This document shows positions 1 to 9,332 of a stretch of 64,000 bases of DNA, piece after piece. The position numbers were made by a program, and so were the translations under genes. This stretch comes from Streptomyces sp. NBC_01481 (lineage in GTDB: Bacteria; Actinomycetota; Actinomycetes; Streptomycetales; Streptomycetaceae). A model generated the notes under the pieces. It made no database searches. It was not told the origin of the DNA and saw nothing but the letters and a program-made list of their open reading frames with translations. The stretch covers positions 124,001-188,000 of the forward strand of contig NZ_JAPEPT010000002.1 in assembly GCF_026339995.1 (NCBI RefSeq), given 5' to 3'. Each line of letters begins with the position of its first letter. The stretch's first letter is position 1.

Positions 1-490
1 TGAGCGGTGATCTTCATACGCGAAGCGCCCGAGTGATCACCAGACGTGACATCTGGCCGTGTTACCGCTGGTCGGGGACGTGGCGCTCTATCAAGGGGTG
101 GCCCGTACAGGCAAATTGGCGATGGACCGCATCGGGTGATAGTGGACGCACCCTCACCCGTCCGGGCAACAGGGCGGATTGAGGTGGACGCGTGCACGCG
201 TTCACGAGCTCTCACGTTCTCCGAACGGTGACCTTCCTGTGACCTGCACCACTCGCTCCCGGGCTCAACAAAAGCGGGCTTGGCCATGGGTGTGAAGCGA
301 TGGTAAGCGCCAGGCAATTCGGACCTTTCACGGAAAGGGCGTGATCACAGCCCGATTCATGGGTGCCCGGTTTGCCCGTTACGGCGTCAATAAGGGCGCA
401 ACATAAGCGGATTCAGGCGTTCCGAACGTAACTGTGGCGCAACACACGTTTCTTGAAGGGAACCGGGCGCCCCTGATAGCGGTAGTACTC
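1..490. other. Intergenic region upstream of the NlpC/P60 gene
   Basis: No convincing gene is seen. Short open frames here lack a ribosome binding site and have no recognisable product. The stretch from about 240 to 430 is rich in short self-complementary pieces and lies where many Streptomyces cell-wall hydrolase genes carry a c-di-AMP riboswitch, but I could not find the conserved riboswitch boxes. The region probably holds the promoter of the downstream gene. Confidence 0.5.
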
Positions 491-1285
491 ATGTCCCACA
501 CCGCTCACATACCCAGCCACCGGAAGCCCCGCCGCAGCAGCTCGAAGCTCGCACTGCGGGCCGGAGTTGCCGGTGGCGTCCTCAGCACCATCGCAGTGGC
601 TTCAGGAGCCGGGCCGGCGACCGCCGAGCCGGTGACCGAGACCATTGAGATGCCCACGCTCACCTCCGGCCTCTCCGCCGCCGTCGCGCAGTCCGCCGAG
701 GCCACTCAGCAGGTCGCCCTCGACCTCGAGCTGCAGGCCCAGGAGGACGCCGCGGCCGCCAAGGCCGCGCAGACCGCGAAGAAGGCCAAGGCCGAGGCCG
801 AGCGCAAGGCCGAGGCCAAGGAGAAGGCCGAAGCGAAGGAGCGCGCCGAGGCCGAGGCGCAGGAGCGCGCCTCGCGCGACTCCGAGCGCACCACGCTCTC
901 CGCGAAGACCAGCACCTCCTCCAATGCGACGGGCTCCGCAGCGACCGTTGTCGCCTTCCTCAAGGCGCAGCTCGGCGACGCCTACGTCATGGGCGCCACC
1001 GGCCCGAACTCCTGGGACTGCTCCAGCCTGGTCCAGGCCGCGTTCCGCCAGGTCGGCGTCGACCTCCCCCGCGTCTCGCAGGACCAGTCGGTCGCCGGTA
1101 CCCAGGTGGGCACCAGCAACCTCCAGGTCGGCGACATCCTCTACTGGGGCGGCGCCGGCAGCGCGTACCACACCGGTGTCTACATCGGCGACGGCCAGTA
1201 CCTCGACGCCGCCAACCCCGGCAAGGGCGTCGTGATCCAGGACCTGTCGGGCTACCCGGCGAGCGGCGCGGTCCGCGTACTCTGA
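491..1285 (+). CDS. Secreted NlpC/P60 family cell-wall peptidase
   Basis: Protein of 264 residues, predicted to cut peptidoglycan stem peptides (gamma-D-glutamyl-diamino acid bond) outside the cell. Residues 1-45 are a basic, then hydrophobic signal peptide ending in PATA-E. Residues about 63-137 are Ala/Glu/Lys-rich and form a long coiled coil. Residues about 150-264 are the NlpC/P60 domain, with nucleophile Cys177 in D-C-S-S and His227 in Y-H-T-G. The third polar residue, often His, reads Asn242. The ATG at 491 is chosen because the signal peptide begins there; a GTG at 434 in frame would add 19 unlikely residues. No clear Shine-Dalgarno precedes either start. Confidence 0.88.
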   Translation: MSHTAHIPSHRKPRRSSSKLALRAGVAGGVLSTIAVASGAGPATAEPVTETIEMPTLTSGLSAAVAQSAEATQQVALDLELQAQEDAAAAKAAQTAKKAKAEAERKAEAKEKAEAKERAEAEAQERASRDSERTTLSAKTSTSSNATGSAATVVAFLKAQLGDAYVMGATGPNSWDCSSLVQAAFRQVGVDLPRVSQDQSVAGTQVGTSNLQVGDILYWGGAGSAYHTGVYIGDGQYLDAANPGKGVVIQDLSGYPASGAVRVL

Positions 1286-1311
1286 GCGCAGATATCGCAT
1301 ATACGGACACA

Positions 1312-1354
1312 AAGGGCCGCGGCTCCCCCGCTCGGGGGTGGAGCCGCGGCCCTT
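1312..1354. terminator. Bidirectional intrinsic terminator
   Basis: A perfect 15-bp stem pairs 1312-1326 with 1340-1354, and the loop holds a further C-run/G-run pairing. It lies between the convergent stops at 1285 and 1371 and should stop transcription from both sides. Arms begin with AA and end with TT, but there is no long T-tract, as is common in Streptomyces. Confidence 0.8.
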
Positions 1355-1370
1355 CGCCGTGCCGGACCGC

Positions 1371-2657
1371 TCAGGCCTTCGGGGCCACCTTCGAGAGGCC
1401 GTTGATGATCCGGTCCATCGCGTCGCCGCCCGTCGGGTCGGTGAGGTTGGCCAGCATCTTCAACGTGAACTTCATCAGCAGCGGGTGGCTCAGTCCGCGC
1501 TGCGTCGCGATCTTCATGACCTTCGGGTTGCCGATGAGCTTCACGAACCCGCGGCCCAGGGTGTAATAACCGCCGTAGGTGTCCTTGAGGACCTTGGGGT
1601 AGCGGTGCAGCGCCAGCTCGCGCTGTGCCGGGGTCTGCCGGGCGTGCGCCTGAACGATCACGTCGGCGACGAGCTGCCCGGACTCCATGGCGTACGCGAT
1701 GCCCTCGCCGTTGAACGGGTTGACCAGGCCGCCCGCGTCGCCCACCAGCAGGAGACCGCGCGTGTAGTGCGGCTGGCGGTTGAAGGCCATCGGGAGCGCG
1801 GCGCCGCGGATCGGCATCGTCATGTTCTCCTCGGTGTACCCCCAGTCCTCCGGCATCGAGGCGCACCAGGCCTTCAGCACCTCGCGCCAGTCCAGCTCCT
1901 TGAAGGAGGCGGAGGTGTTGAGCACGCCGAGGCCGACGTTGGAGGTGCCGTCGCCCATGCCGAAGATCCAGCCGTAACCGGGCAGCAGCCGGTCCTCGCC
2001 CGGGCCGCGGCGGTCCCACAGCTCCAGCCAGGACTCCAGGTAGTCGTCGTCGTGACGGGGCGAGGTGAAGTACGTCCGCACGGCCACGCCCATCGGGCGG
2101 TCCTCGCGCCGGTGCAGCCCCATGGCGAGGGAGATCCGCGAGGAGTTGCCGTCGGCGGCGACCACGAGCGGGGCGTGGAAGGTGACCGGGGTCTTCTCCT
2201 CACCCAGCTTTCCGTTTACGCCGGTGATACGGCCCGTACGGTCGTCGATGATCGGGGCGCCGACATTGCACCGCTCGTACAGCCGCGCGCCCGCCTTCTG
2301 CGCCTGCCGGGCCAGCTGCTCGTCGAAGTCGTCGCGCTTACGGACAAGTCCGTAGTCCGGGTAGGAGGCGAGATCCGGCCAGTCGAGCTGCAGCCGCACG
2401 CCGCCGCCGATGATCCGCAGGCCCTTGTTGCGCAGCCAGCCGGCTTCCTCGGAGATGTCGATGCCCATGGCGACCAGCTGCTTGGTGGCGCGCGGGGTCA
2501 GGCCGTCGCCGCACACCTTCTCGCGCGGGAAGGCGGTCTTCTCCAGGAGCAGGACGTCCAGTCCGGCCTTGGCCAGGTAGTACGCGGTCGTGGAGCCGGC
2601 CGGGCCTGCCCCGACGACGATCACATCGGCGGTGTGTTCGGAGAGGGGCTCGGTCAC
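1371..2657 (-). CDS. Geranylgeranyl reductase family FAD oxidoreductase (menaquinone tail reductase, MenJ-like)
   Basis: Protein of 428 residues in the geranylgeranyl-reductase family of flavoenzymes. In actinobacteria the relatives reduce one or more double bonds of the menaquinone polyprenyl tail at the membrane. The Rossmann FAD motif G-A-G-P-A-G is at residues 16-21, C-G-D-G-L near 49, and the second FAD motif G-D-A-G-G-L-V-N-P near 300. Length is normal for the family. It lies close to menG and mqnC, which supports a menaquinone role. The exact substrate is inferred from family and context. Confidence 0.8.
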   Translation of the reverse strand: MTEPLSEHTADVIVVGAGPAGSTTAYYLAKAGLDVLLLEKTAFPREKVCGDGLTPRATKQLVAMGIDISEEAGWLRNKGLRIIGGGVRLQLDWPDLASYPDYGLVRKRDDFDEQLARQAQKAGARLYERCNVGAPIIDDRTGRITGVNGKLGEEKTPVTFHAPLVVAADGNSSRISLAMGLHRREDRPMGVAVRTYFTSPRHDDDYLESWLELWDRRGPGEDRLLPGYGWIFGMGDGTSNVGLGVLNTSASFKELDWREVLKAWCASMPEDWGYTEENMTMPIRGAALPMAFNRQPHYTRGLLLVGDAGGLVNPFNGEGIAYAMESGQLVADVIVQAHARQTPAQRELALHRYPKVLKDTYGGYYTLGRGFVKLIGNPKVMKIATQRGLSHPLLMKFTLKMLANLTDPTGGDAMDRIINGLSKVAPKA

Positions 2658-2755
2658 GGCGGGTTCTCCCGAAGACTCGATAGTGCGTACCGAATGGCAC
2701 AGGACATGTGCAGTCTATGGGGGCGTACTGATCCACAAACTGAAGGGCACCCCCT

Positions 2756-3274
2756 ATGAGCAGGCCGCTCCCCGCCGTACAGCTGCGTGTGCCCACCGAC
2801 GAGGACGCCGTGGCCTGGCACCGGATCTTCGACGACCCCGAGGTCATGGAATTCCACGGCGGAAAATCGGCGGAGCTGTCGCTCTACGAGGAGTTGACCG
2901 CCCGGCAGCGCAGACACGACGCCGAGCGCGGCTTCTGCTTCTGGACCATGCTCGACGAGGAGGGCAGGGTCATCGGCTTCACCGGGGCGCAGCCGTGGCC
3001 GCACGAGACCTTCGGTCCGGTGGGCGAGATCGAGATCGGCTGGCGGCTGGCGCGCGACGCGTGGGGCAAGGGGTACGCGACGGCCGCCGCCCGCACCACG
3101 CTGGAGCGGGTACGGGCGGCCGGCGTCGAGCGGGTGGTGGCGATGGTGAACGCCCGCAACGAGCGCTCGATCGCGGTGATCCGGCGGCTCGGGATGGAGC
3201 TTGCGGAGACCTTCACCACGCCGGTGTCCGAGCAGAAGGGGTACTGCTTCCGGCTGGAGCTCAGTTCACCGTGA
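2756..3274 (+). CDS. GNAT family N-acetyltransferase
   Basis: Protein of 172 residues with a complete acetyltransferase_3-type GNAT fold. The acetyl-CoA loop is seen as the R-x-x-W-G-K-G-Y-A-T segment near residue 105, and the C-terminal N-x-R-S-I-x-V-x-x-R-L-G-M segment follows. Relatives acetylate ribosomal protein N-termini or small amines; the substrate here is unknown. It is transcribed divergently from the tail reductase, and its last 14 bases overlap the end of the convergent zinc-ribbon gene. Confidence 0.82.
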   Translation: MSRPLPAVQLRVPTDEDAVAWHRIFDDPEVMEFHGGKSAELSLYEELTARQRRHDAERGFCFWTMLDEEGRVIGFTGAQPWPHETFGPVGEIEIGWRLARDAWGKGYATAAARTTLERVRAAGVERVVAMVNARNERSIAVIRRLGMELAETFTTPVSEQKGYCFRLELSSP

Positions 3275-5696
3275 ACGTGCTCGTCGCGGTCGAGAAGACC
3301 ACGTCCGTGCTCGCGTCCCACAGATCGGCGCGGCCGGCCGCGAGGATCGCGTACTCCGTGCCGTCGGCGGCGACGAAGGCCTGGTCGATGATGTGGCGCC
3401 GAAGGCTGCTCTCGTCGGGCTCGGGGATGTGGGTGAACTCCCAGAGCGCGCCCGGCCGTCCCTGATAGGTGTTCTGGATCAACTGGCCGCGCCGGTAGTT
3501 CGTTTCCGGGGTCTCCAGGTGCTTCCTCTCCAGGCCGAGGAAGTTCTCGTACGAGGTCGTCGGCGTGTTCTTGACGATGCCGATCTGGAGGTACGCGCCA
3601 CCCGTCGGGGCCTCGTAGTAGATCTGGCTGCCCGCCTGCCGGCGCTTCCAGCCGTCCATCACGCCGACGGAGAAGCCGGCGGGGTCCTGCTTGAGCACGA
3701 AGCCCGTGGGGAGGGTTGCGCTGCCCTGCGAGGCGGACGGGGACGGGGACTGGGAGGGGCTGGTGGACGGGGTCGCGGACGGGGAGGGCTGCTGGTTCTG
3801 CTGGTCCTGCTGGTCCTGTTGCGGGGTGGGTGACTGCGAGGCGGCAGGCGGCTTGTTCTGTGCCTGGCCGGAGTCGTCGTTGTTCTTCTTCAGGAGCAGG
3901 GCTCCGGCGGTCGCGCCGCCGCCGATCACGAACGCGGCGGTGAGGGTGGCGGTCCAGATGAGGACTTTCCGCTTCCGCTCGGCCGCGGGGTCCGCGCCGG
4001 GCACGGCGGGCGCGCCAGGCACGACAGGCACGACAGGCACGACAGGCGCCACGGGCGCCACAGGCCCCGGTGCGGCGCCGAGGTGCATGGTGTGGGGTTC
4101 GACGGCGTACGGAGCGGACGGCGCTGCCGCGACGGTGGCGGGGTGATCCGGTACGTCGGGGTTCGGGGGCGCGTCCGGGTAGACCGGCGGGGCGCCGGGG
4201 AGCGCCGATTCAGCCGGAGCCGCATACCCCGCCCCCGGGCCGTACACCGGAGGCATCGGCGGCGCGGTCGGAGCCGGCGGGACCAGTGCCTGCTGCCCCA
4301 CCAGCCGCAGCACATACGGGCCCAGGAACGTCGCCGCCCCGACCCACAGCAGACCGAACAGCAGCGCGTCCGGAACGCTCGGCGCGAACTCCGACGTGCC
4401 CCGGCCGCCCCAGTCCGCCAGACCGCCCGCGAGCTTCGCCGAGACCCCGCTGACGCCCGTGAACAACAGGACGAGCCCCAACGAGAAGCCCGCGGCCAGC
4501 AGTTGCTCGCGGCGGTCCGCCGAGCGGCGCGCCGCCCAGACACCGAGGGTGAGCGCGCAGACGACACCGAGGCTCAGCGCCCCCGCGACCGCACCGTTGC
4601 CCCATACGTCGCCGATCTCGGACAGCCCGAAGCTGCCGCTCTCCGCGCTGGAGCCGACCATGCTGAACTGCCCCTGGACGTCGAACTTCACCGGCGCGCC
4701 CCAGCTCAGCCCCAGTACCGCGAAGCCGATGTTGGGCAGAATCGGCAGAGCGATCAGCAGGGCCGTGCCGTCCACGTCGTCCGTGGTGGCGTACGCGACG
4801 AAGCCCACCAGCGAGCAGAGCGCCACGACAGCGCCCAGCGCGCGCACCGCGGTCCCGAAGGCGCGCACCGCCGACCGGGCCCCGGGCCGCTGCGCCAGCC
4901 AGGCCGCGAGGTCGTCGCGCTGCAGCACCCCGCAGGTCACCGCGAGCGAGATCGCCAGCGCGCCGAGCGCCGCGAGCAGCGGGGACGAGGAGATCTCCAC
5001 CCCCTGGATCTCGGGCTGCGCGAACAGCCCGAGGACCAGCACCAGTCCGGTGACCAGCAGCGAGAGCCGTACGGCGGCTTCCAGTCCGGCGCCGCGCGTA
5101 CGCAGCATCCGCGCACCCAGGTAGAGCGCGCCGATCCACAGCAGGGTCACCGTCAGCGGCACGAGGGAGAGGGATGCTGCGCCCATCGCGTCCGTGCCCG
5201 AGTCGCCGAAGATCCCGCCCGAGGAACCGGAGCCGGAGCCTGAGCCTGAGCCGGAGCCTGAGCCTGAGCCGGAGTCCGAGCCGAAGGGCGAGGAACCACC
5301 GCTCGCCTTCACCTCGAAGCCGCCGCCGAAGCCCTGCAGCAGCATCGCCAGCGCGATCCGCAGCCGGTCGCTCCAGCCGACGACGACCTCGTCGTCCTGG
5401 CCGTACGAGGGGATGGCGAGCGCCACCGCCATCACCAGCAGCAGCCCGGCGGGCCAGGCCGCGGCCTTCGCCGAGGACAGCCAGTCACCGCGGAACACCC
5501 GCCCGAAGAACGCCCCCACGGGAGAGGGCTGAACGGGACCAGGGACGGAACCCGGGACGGAACCAGGACCGTAGGCGGGCGGCGGTGGCGCGGGCGGCGC
5601 CACCGCGGCAACGGGCAGCCGCTCGCGCCCGCATGTCATGCAGAAGCGAGCCTCATCCGGGGATGGGTTGCCGCAGTGCGGGCAGAACGACGCCAT
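3261..5696 (-). CDS. Zinc-ribbon multi-pass membrane protein
   Basis: Protein of 811 residues of unknown function. The N-terminus is a zinc ribbon with Cys5, Cys8, Cys19 and Cys22. A Gly/Ser repeat linker is followed by a block of about ten hydrophobic segments, then a Pro-rich cytoplasmic stretch with P-V-V-P-V-V repeats, one more membrane segment (V-L-I-W-T-A-T-L), a Ser/Thr/Pro/Gln linker, and an extracellular C-terminal domain of about 150 residues like the sensor tails of some Streptomyces kinases. The ATG at 5696 puts the zinc ribbon at the N-terminus; an upstream start at 5774 adds a basic tail with no support. A sensing or scaffolding role is possible but not shown. Confidence 0.75.
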   Translation of the reverse strand: MASFCPHCGNPSPDEARFCMTCGRERLPVAAVAPPAPPPPAYGPGSVPGSVPGPVQPSPVGAFFGRVFRGDWLSSAKAAAWPAGLLLVMAVALAIPSYGQDDEVVVGWSDRLRIALAMLLQGFGGGFEVKASGGSSPFGSDSGSGSGSGSGSGSGSGSSGGIFGDSGTDAMGAASLSLVPLTVTLLWIGALYLGARMLRTRGAGLEAAVRLSLLVTGLVLVLGLFAQPEIQGVEISSSPLLAALGALAISLAVTCGVLQRDDLAAWLAQRPGARSAVRAFGTAVRALGAVVALCSLVGFVAYATTDDVDGTALLIALPILPNIGFAVLGLSWGAPVKFDVQGQFSMVGSSAESGSFGLSEIGDVWGNGAVAGALSLGVVCALTLGVWAARRSADRREQLLAAGFSLGLVLLFTGVSGVSAKLAGGLADWGGRGTSEFAPSVPDALLFGLLWVGAATFLGPYVLRLVGQQALVPPAPTAPPMPPVYGPGAGYAAPAESALPGAPPVYPDAPPNPDVPDHPATVAAAPSAPYAVEPHTMHLGAAPGPVAPVAPVVPVVPVVPGAPAVPGADPAAERKRKVLIWTATLTAAFVIGGGATAGALLLKKNNDDSGQAQNKPPAASQSPTPQQDQQDQQNQQPSPSATPSTSPSQSPSPSASQGSATLPTGFVLKQDPAGFSVGVMDGWKRRQAGSQIYYEAPTGGAYLQIGIVKNTPTTSYENFLGLERKHLETPETNYRRGQLIQNTYQGRPGALWEFTHIPEPDESSLRRHIIDQAFVAADGTEYAILAAGRADLWDASTDVVFSTATSTFTVN
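5227..5274. repeat. Short tandem repeat encoding a Gly-Ser linker
   Basis: About eight near-identical 6-base units of the form (C/T)CGGAG or CTGAGC in succession. On the minus strand they encode alternating Gly-Ser inside the zinc-ribbon protein. Such arrays slip in replication, so the linker length probably varies among strains. Confidence 0.75.
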
Positions 5697-5838
5697 GGGG
5701 AGACTCCGAGGTGAGACACGGGGACGGGCGGGGAGATAAGAACGTCGTAAACAAACGTCGTAGACAACGGACACATCTTCCCCGGCCGCCGGTTCCCGTC
5801 AACTCGCCCTCCGGAACGGCTCCTTCACCCAGCGTGCG

Positions 5839-6750
5839 TCAGAAAACGGAAAGCCCCGTCAGCGTCGTGAAGCGGTCCAGCGCCGCAACTCCCGCCACCG
5901 AGTTGCCCCGTGCGTCGAGCCCCGGGCTCCAGACGCCCAGCGTGCAGCGCCCCGGCACGACCGCCACGATCCCGCCGCCCACGCCGCTCTTGCCCGGCAG
6001 CCCTACCCGGTAGGCGAACTCGCCAGCCGCGTCGTACGTACCGCAGGTCATCATCACCGCGTTGACCTGCTTGGCCTCGCTTCGGGTCAGCAGCCGCGAG
6101 TCGTCGGCGCGCAGCCCGTGCCGGGCCAGAAAGAGCGCCGCACGAGTCAGGTCGGCGCAGCTCATCTCGATCGAGCACTGCCAGAAATAGTGGTCGAGGA
6201 GGGTGGGGACGGGGTTGGCGATATTGCCGTACGAGGCCATGAAGTGGGCCAGCGCGGCATTGCGGTCGCCGAACGCGGACTCCGACTCGGCGACGTCCGG
6301 ATCGAAGGCCAGCTCCGCGTTCCCGCTCTCCTGCCGCAGGAATTCCAGGACTTCGCTGCTCGCGTCGCCGGTCAGGGTCAGCAGCCGGTCGGTGACGACG
6401 AGCGCGCCCGCGTTGATGAACGGATTGCGCGGGATCCCGTTCTCGTACTCCAGCTGCACCAGCGAGTTGAAGGGGTTGCCGGACGGCTCACGCCCGACGC
6501 GCTCCCAGAGGCTGTCGCCGCCCTCGGCGAGTGCCAGGGCGAGCGTGAAGACCTTGGTGATCGACTGCGTGGAGAAGGGCTGCTGCCAGTCCCCCACCCC
6601 GTACACCGTGCCGTCCACGTCGGCGATGGCCATGCCGAAGCGGTGCGGGTCGACGGCGGCGAGCGCCGGGATGTACTCGGCGGGGGTGCCGCTGCCGACC
6701 TGGGGGGCGATGTCCTGCGCGATCCGTTCGAGGACCGCCTGGTAGTCCAT
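5839..6750 (-). CDS. glsA: Glutaminase
   Basis: Protein of 303 residues, the normal length for the serine beta-lactamase-like glutaminases, which hydrolyse L-glutamine to glutamate and ammonia in the cytoplasm. The catalytic S-I-T-K motif is at residues 63-66, in the context Q-P-F-S-T-Q-S-I-T-K. The N-P-F-I-N-A-G-A segment and the final V-G-G-G-I-V-A-V-V-P segment are typical of the family. It starts 7 bases after the menG stop and is probably the last gene of the mqnC transcript. Confidence 0.92.
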   Translation of the reverse strand: MDYQAVLERIAQDIAPQVGSGTPAEYIPALAAVDPHRFGMAIADVDGTVYGVGDWQQPFSTQSITKVFTLALALAEGGDSLWERVGREPSGNPFNSLVQLEYENGIPRNPFINAGALVVTDRLLTLTGDASSEVLEFLRQESGNAELAFDPDVAESESAFGDRNAALAHFMASYGNIANPVPTLLDHYFWQCSIEMSCADLTRAALFLARHGLRADDSRLLTRSEAKQVNAVMMTCGTYDAAGEFAYRVGLPGKSGVGGGIVAVVPGRCTLGVWSPGLDARGNSVAGVAALDRFTTLTGLSVF

Positions 6751-6757
6751 GGGTGGC

Positions 6758-7453
6758 TCAGCGGGGCTTGGTGCCGCGGTGCAGAGCCACGATCCCGCCG
6801 CTCAGATTGCGCCAGGCGACCTGGGACCAGCCCGCCCCCTGAAGCAGTTTCGCGAGACCGGCCTGGTCGGGCCAGGCCCGGATGGACTCGGCGAGATAGA
6901 CGTACGCGTCGGGGTTGGAGGAGACCGCGCGCGCCACCGGCGGGAGCGCCCGCATCAGGTATTCGGTGTAGACCGTACGGAAGGGCGCCCAGGTCGGCTG
7001 CGAGAACTCGCAGATCACGACCCGCCCGCCCGGCTTGGTGACCCGGTACAGCTCGCGCAGCGCCGCGTCCGTGTCCTGGACGTTGCGCAGCCCGAAGGAG
7101 ATCGTCACGGCGTCGAAGACATCGTCGCGGAAGGGCAGCCTCGTCGCGTCGCCCGCGGTGAGCGGCAGCCACGGGTGGCGCTTCTTGCCCTCGCGCAGCA
7201 TGCCGAGGGAGAAGTCGCAGGGCACCACGTACGCGCCGGTGGCGGTGAAGGGGAGCGAGGACGTGCCGGTGCCAGCGGCCAGGTCCAGGACCTTCTGTGC
7301 CGGGCGGGCGTCCACCACCTTGGCGACCTCCTTGCGCCACCGCCGGTCCTGGCCGAGCGAGAGCACGTCGTTGGTGAGGTCGTAGTTCGCCGCCACGTCG
7401 TCGAACATCGAGGCGACTTCGTGCGGCTGCTTGTCCAGGGTTGCGCGGGTCAC
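6758..7453 (-). CDS. menG: Demethylmenaquinone methyltransferase
   Basis: Protein of 231 residues, the UbiE/MenG type of S-adenosylmethionine methyltransferase, which carries out the final C-methylation of demethylmenaquinone. The SAM loop [10 protein letters not shown] is at residues 55-64, and the family N-terminus V-A-x-M-F-D-D-V-A-x-N-Y-D begins near residue 13. The GTG at 7453 is chosen because GCGAGG lies about 10 bases upstream and the protein then matches the usual family start; an ATG at 7504 would add 17 residues. It lies between mqnC/imidazolonepropionase-like genes and glsA. Confidence 0.92.
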   Translation of the reverse strand: MTRATLDKQPHEVASMFDDVAANYDLTNDVLSLGQDRRWRKEVAKVVDARPAQKVLDLAAGTGTSSLPFTATGAYVVPCDFSLGMLREGKKRHPWLPLTAGDATRLPFRDDVFDAVTISFGLRNVQDTDAALRELYRVTKPGGRVVICEFSQPTWAPFRTVYTEYLMRALPPVARAVSSNPDAYVYLAESIRAWPDQAGLAKLLQGAGWSQVAWRNLSGGIVALHRGTKPR

Positions 7454-7508
7454 TGGCGTTCGGCCTCGCTCGTGTCGTGGGGCGGGTGACGTGGTGGACG
7501 TCATTGTC

Positions 7509-8033
7509 TCAGGCGCCCGGTGGGCGTCGGCGGTGGACCAGGCGCCCGTCGAGGACGGTGACCAGGCAGGTGCCGTCGTCGGCGAAGACGGCGAAGTCGG
7601 CGGGCCCGCCGGGGGTGAGGGCGCGCGGCCCGGCGGCGTACTTCAGGCCGGAGCGCTCGACGGCGAGCCGCACCGCGGGCCGTGCGACGGGCCCGGCCAG
7701 GGTGGTCGTGCCGGACGCCAGGAGCCGCTGGACCCCGCGCCGGGCGCTCGCGCCCCACCGGGTGTCCGTCATTCCGAGCGCGGCCAGTGCGTCCCCGGTG
7801 AGCGGCCCGGTGCCCAGCTCACCGGCCTCCCGCGGGTCGGGCCAGTACGCGTGCTCCAGCAGGGCGACGGCGTCCGGCTCGTGGCGTCCGGGGCCGAGGA
7901 CCCCGTCCCACTCGCGCACCCGGGCCCGCTCCCCGTACGCGGCGTACAGCTCCTCGTACGGGCCGATCGCGGCGATCCACGCGCCCTCAACGACGAGCGA
8001 GTCCGAGTCGGGCACCCGGTGAAGTGTCAGCAC
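7509..8033 (-). CDS. Short imidazolonepropionase-like protein
   Basis: Protein of 174 residues whose N-terminus (a small beta domain with [11 protein letters not shown]) and C-terminus ([13 protein letters not shown]) look like the composite domain of amidohydrolases such as imidazolonepropionase. The central TIM barrel that would hold the metal-binding His and Asp residues is missing, so hydrolase activity of the usual type is unlikely. It sits 7 bases after mqnC and 55 before menG in the same direction. A helper role in menaquinone synthesis is possible from context only. Confidence 0.7.
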   Translation of the reverse strand: MLTLHRVPDSDSLVVEGAWIAAIGPYEELYAAYGERARVREWDGVLGPGRHEPDAVALLEHAYWPDPREAGELGTGPLTGDALAALGMTDTRWGASARRGVQRLLASGTTTLAGPVARPAVRLAVERSGLKYAAGPRALTPGGPADFAVFADDGTCLVTVLDGRLVHRRRPPGA

Positions 8034-8040
8034 AGCACGC

Positions 8041-9240
8041 TCAGTTGGCGCTGAGCAGCTTCAGCTCGGGGTGCGCCGTGCCGCCCTCGATCGCCGTCGA
8101 CGAGATGTGCGAGGCCACCCGCTCGTCGACCGGGTCGTTCGCCGGGTCGTCGTGGACGACGATGTGCTCGTACGTCGTCGTCCGCTGCGCCGGGACCCGG
8201 CCCGCCTTGCGGATCAGGTCGATGATCTCCAGCCGGTTCGAGCGGTGCTTGGCGCCCGCCGAGGAGACCACGTTCTCCTCCAGCATGATCGAGCCCAGGT
8301 CGTCCGCGCCGTAGTGCAGCGACAGCTGGCCGACCTCCTTGCCGGTGGTCAGCCACGAGCCCTGGATGTGGGCGACGTTGTCGAGGAAGAGCCGCGCGAT
8401 CGCGATCATCCGCAGGTACTCGAAGAGCGTCGCCTGGGTCCGGCCCTTGAGGTGGTTGTTCTCGGGCTGGTACGTGTACGGGATGAAGGCCCGGAAGCCG
8501 CCCGTCCGGTCCTGTACGTCGCGGATCATCCGCAGGTGCTCGATCCGCTCGGCGTTGGTCTCGCCGGTGCCCATGAGCATCGTCGACGTCGACTCGACGC
8601 CCAGACCGTGCGCGATCTCCATGATCTCCAGCCACCGCTCGCCGCTCTCCTTGAGCGGGGCGATCGCCTTGCGCGGGCGCTCGGGGAGCAGTTCGGCGCC
8701 CGCGCCCGCGAAGGAGTCGAGACCGGCCGCGTGGATACGGGAGATGGCCTCCTCCACCGGGACGCCGGAGATCCGCGCCATGTGCTCGACCTCGGAGGCT
8801 CCCAGCGAGTGGATGACCAGCTGCGGGAACTCCTTCTTGATCGCGGCGAAGTGCGTCTCGTAGTACTCGACGCCGAAGTCCGGGTGGTGCCCGCCCTGGA
8901 ACATGATCTGGGTGCCGCCGAGCTCGACGGTCTCGGCGCAGCGCCGCAGGATGTCGTCGAGGTCGCGCGTCCAGCCCTTGGCGGTGTCCTTGGGCGGGGC
9001 GTAGAAGGCGCAGAACTTGCAGGCGGTGACGCACACGTTGGTGTAGTTGATGTTGCGCTCGATGATGTACGTCGCGATGTGCTCCGTACCGGCGTAGCGC
9101 CGCTTGCGTACGGCGTCGGCGGCCACGCCGAGCGCGTGCAGCGGTGCGGAGCGGTAGAGGTCGAGCGCCTCTTCGGGCGTGATCCGCCCGCCCTCGGCAG
9201 CACGGTCCAGCACGGACTGAAGGTCGGCCTTCTCGGTCAC
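8041..9240 (-). CDS. mqnC: Cyclic dehypoxanthinyl futalosine synthase
   Basis: Radical-SAM enzyme of 399 residues that cyclises dehypoxanthinyl futalosine in the futalosine menaquinone pathway. The CxxxCxxC iron-sulfur motif is Cys70, Cys74 and Cys77 in V-C-V-T-A-C-K-F-C. The segments I-M-F-Q-G-G-H-H-P-D and H-S-L-G-A-S-E-V are family hallmarks and distinguish it from MqnE, which is present at 30.6 kb. It is the first gene of a minus-strand run with the imidazolonepropionase-like gene, menG and glsA. Confidence 0.95.
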   Translation of the reverse strand: MTEKADLQSVLDRAAEGGRITPEEALDLYRSAPLHALGVAADAVRKRRYAGTEHIATYIIERNINYTNVCVTACKFCAFYAPPKDTAKGWTRDLDDILRRCAETVELGGTQIMFQGGHHPDFGVEYYETHFAAIKKEFPQLVIHSLGASEVEHMARISGVPVEEAISRIHAAGLDSFAGAGAELLPERPRKAIAPLKESGERWLEIMEIAHGLGVESTSTMLMGTGETNAERIEHLRMIRDVQDRTGGFRAFIPYTYQPENNHLKGRTQATLFEYLRMIAIARLFLDNVAHIQGSWLTTGKEVGQLSLHYGADDLGSIMLEENVVSSAGAKHRSNRLEIIDLIRKAGRVPAQRTTTYEHIVVHDDPANDPVDERVASHISSTAIEGGTAHPELKLLSAN

Positions 9241-9305
9241 CGGGCGTCACCTTTCGGCGGTGTTTCAGAGCATCAGCGGGCCGATCCAGCCTACGCCAGC
9301 CGCCT

Positions 9306-9321
9306 CGCCCGCTCGCGGGCG
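9306..9321. terminator. Possible small terminator after the kinase gene
   Basis: A 7-bp perfect stem (CGCCCGC / GCGGGCG) with a 2-base centre, 12 bases beyond the kinase stop. It has no T-tract, so the call is weak; the kinase may read through into mqnC. Confidence 0.3.
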
Positions 9322-9332
9322 CGGTCGGCGGG

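Noticed and set aside
46..231. 61-residue open frame at the window start
   Set aside because: No ribosome site, no recognisable domain, Arg/Gly-rich composition typical of chance frames in GC-rich DNA.
240..430. c-di-AMP (ydaO/yuaA) riboswitch upstream of the NlpC/P60 gene
   Set aside because: The gene type fits, but I could not find the conserved boxes of this riboswitch in the leader. A covariance search would decide.
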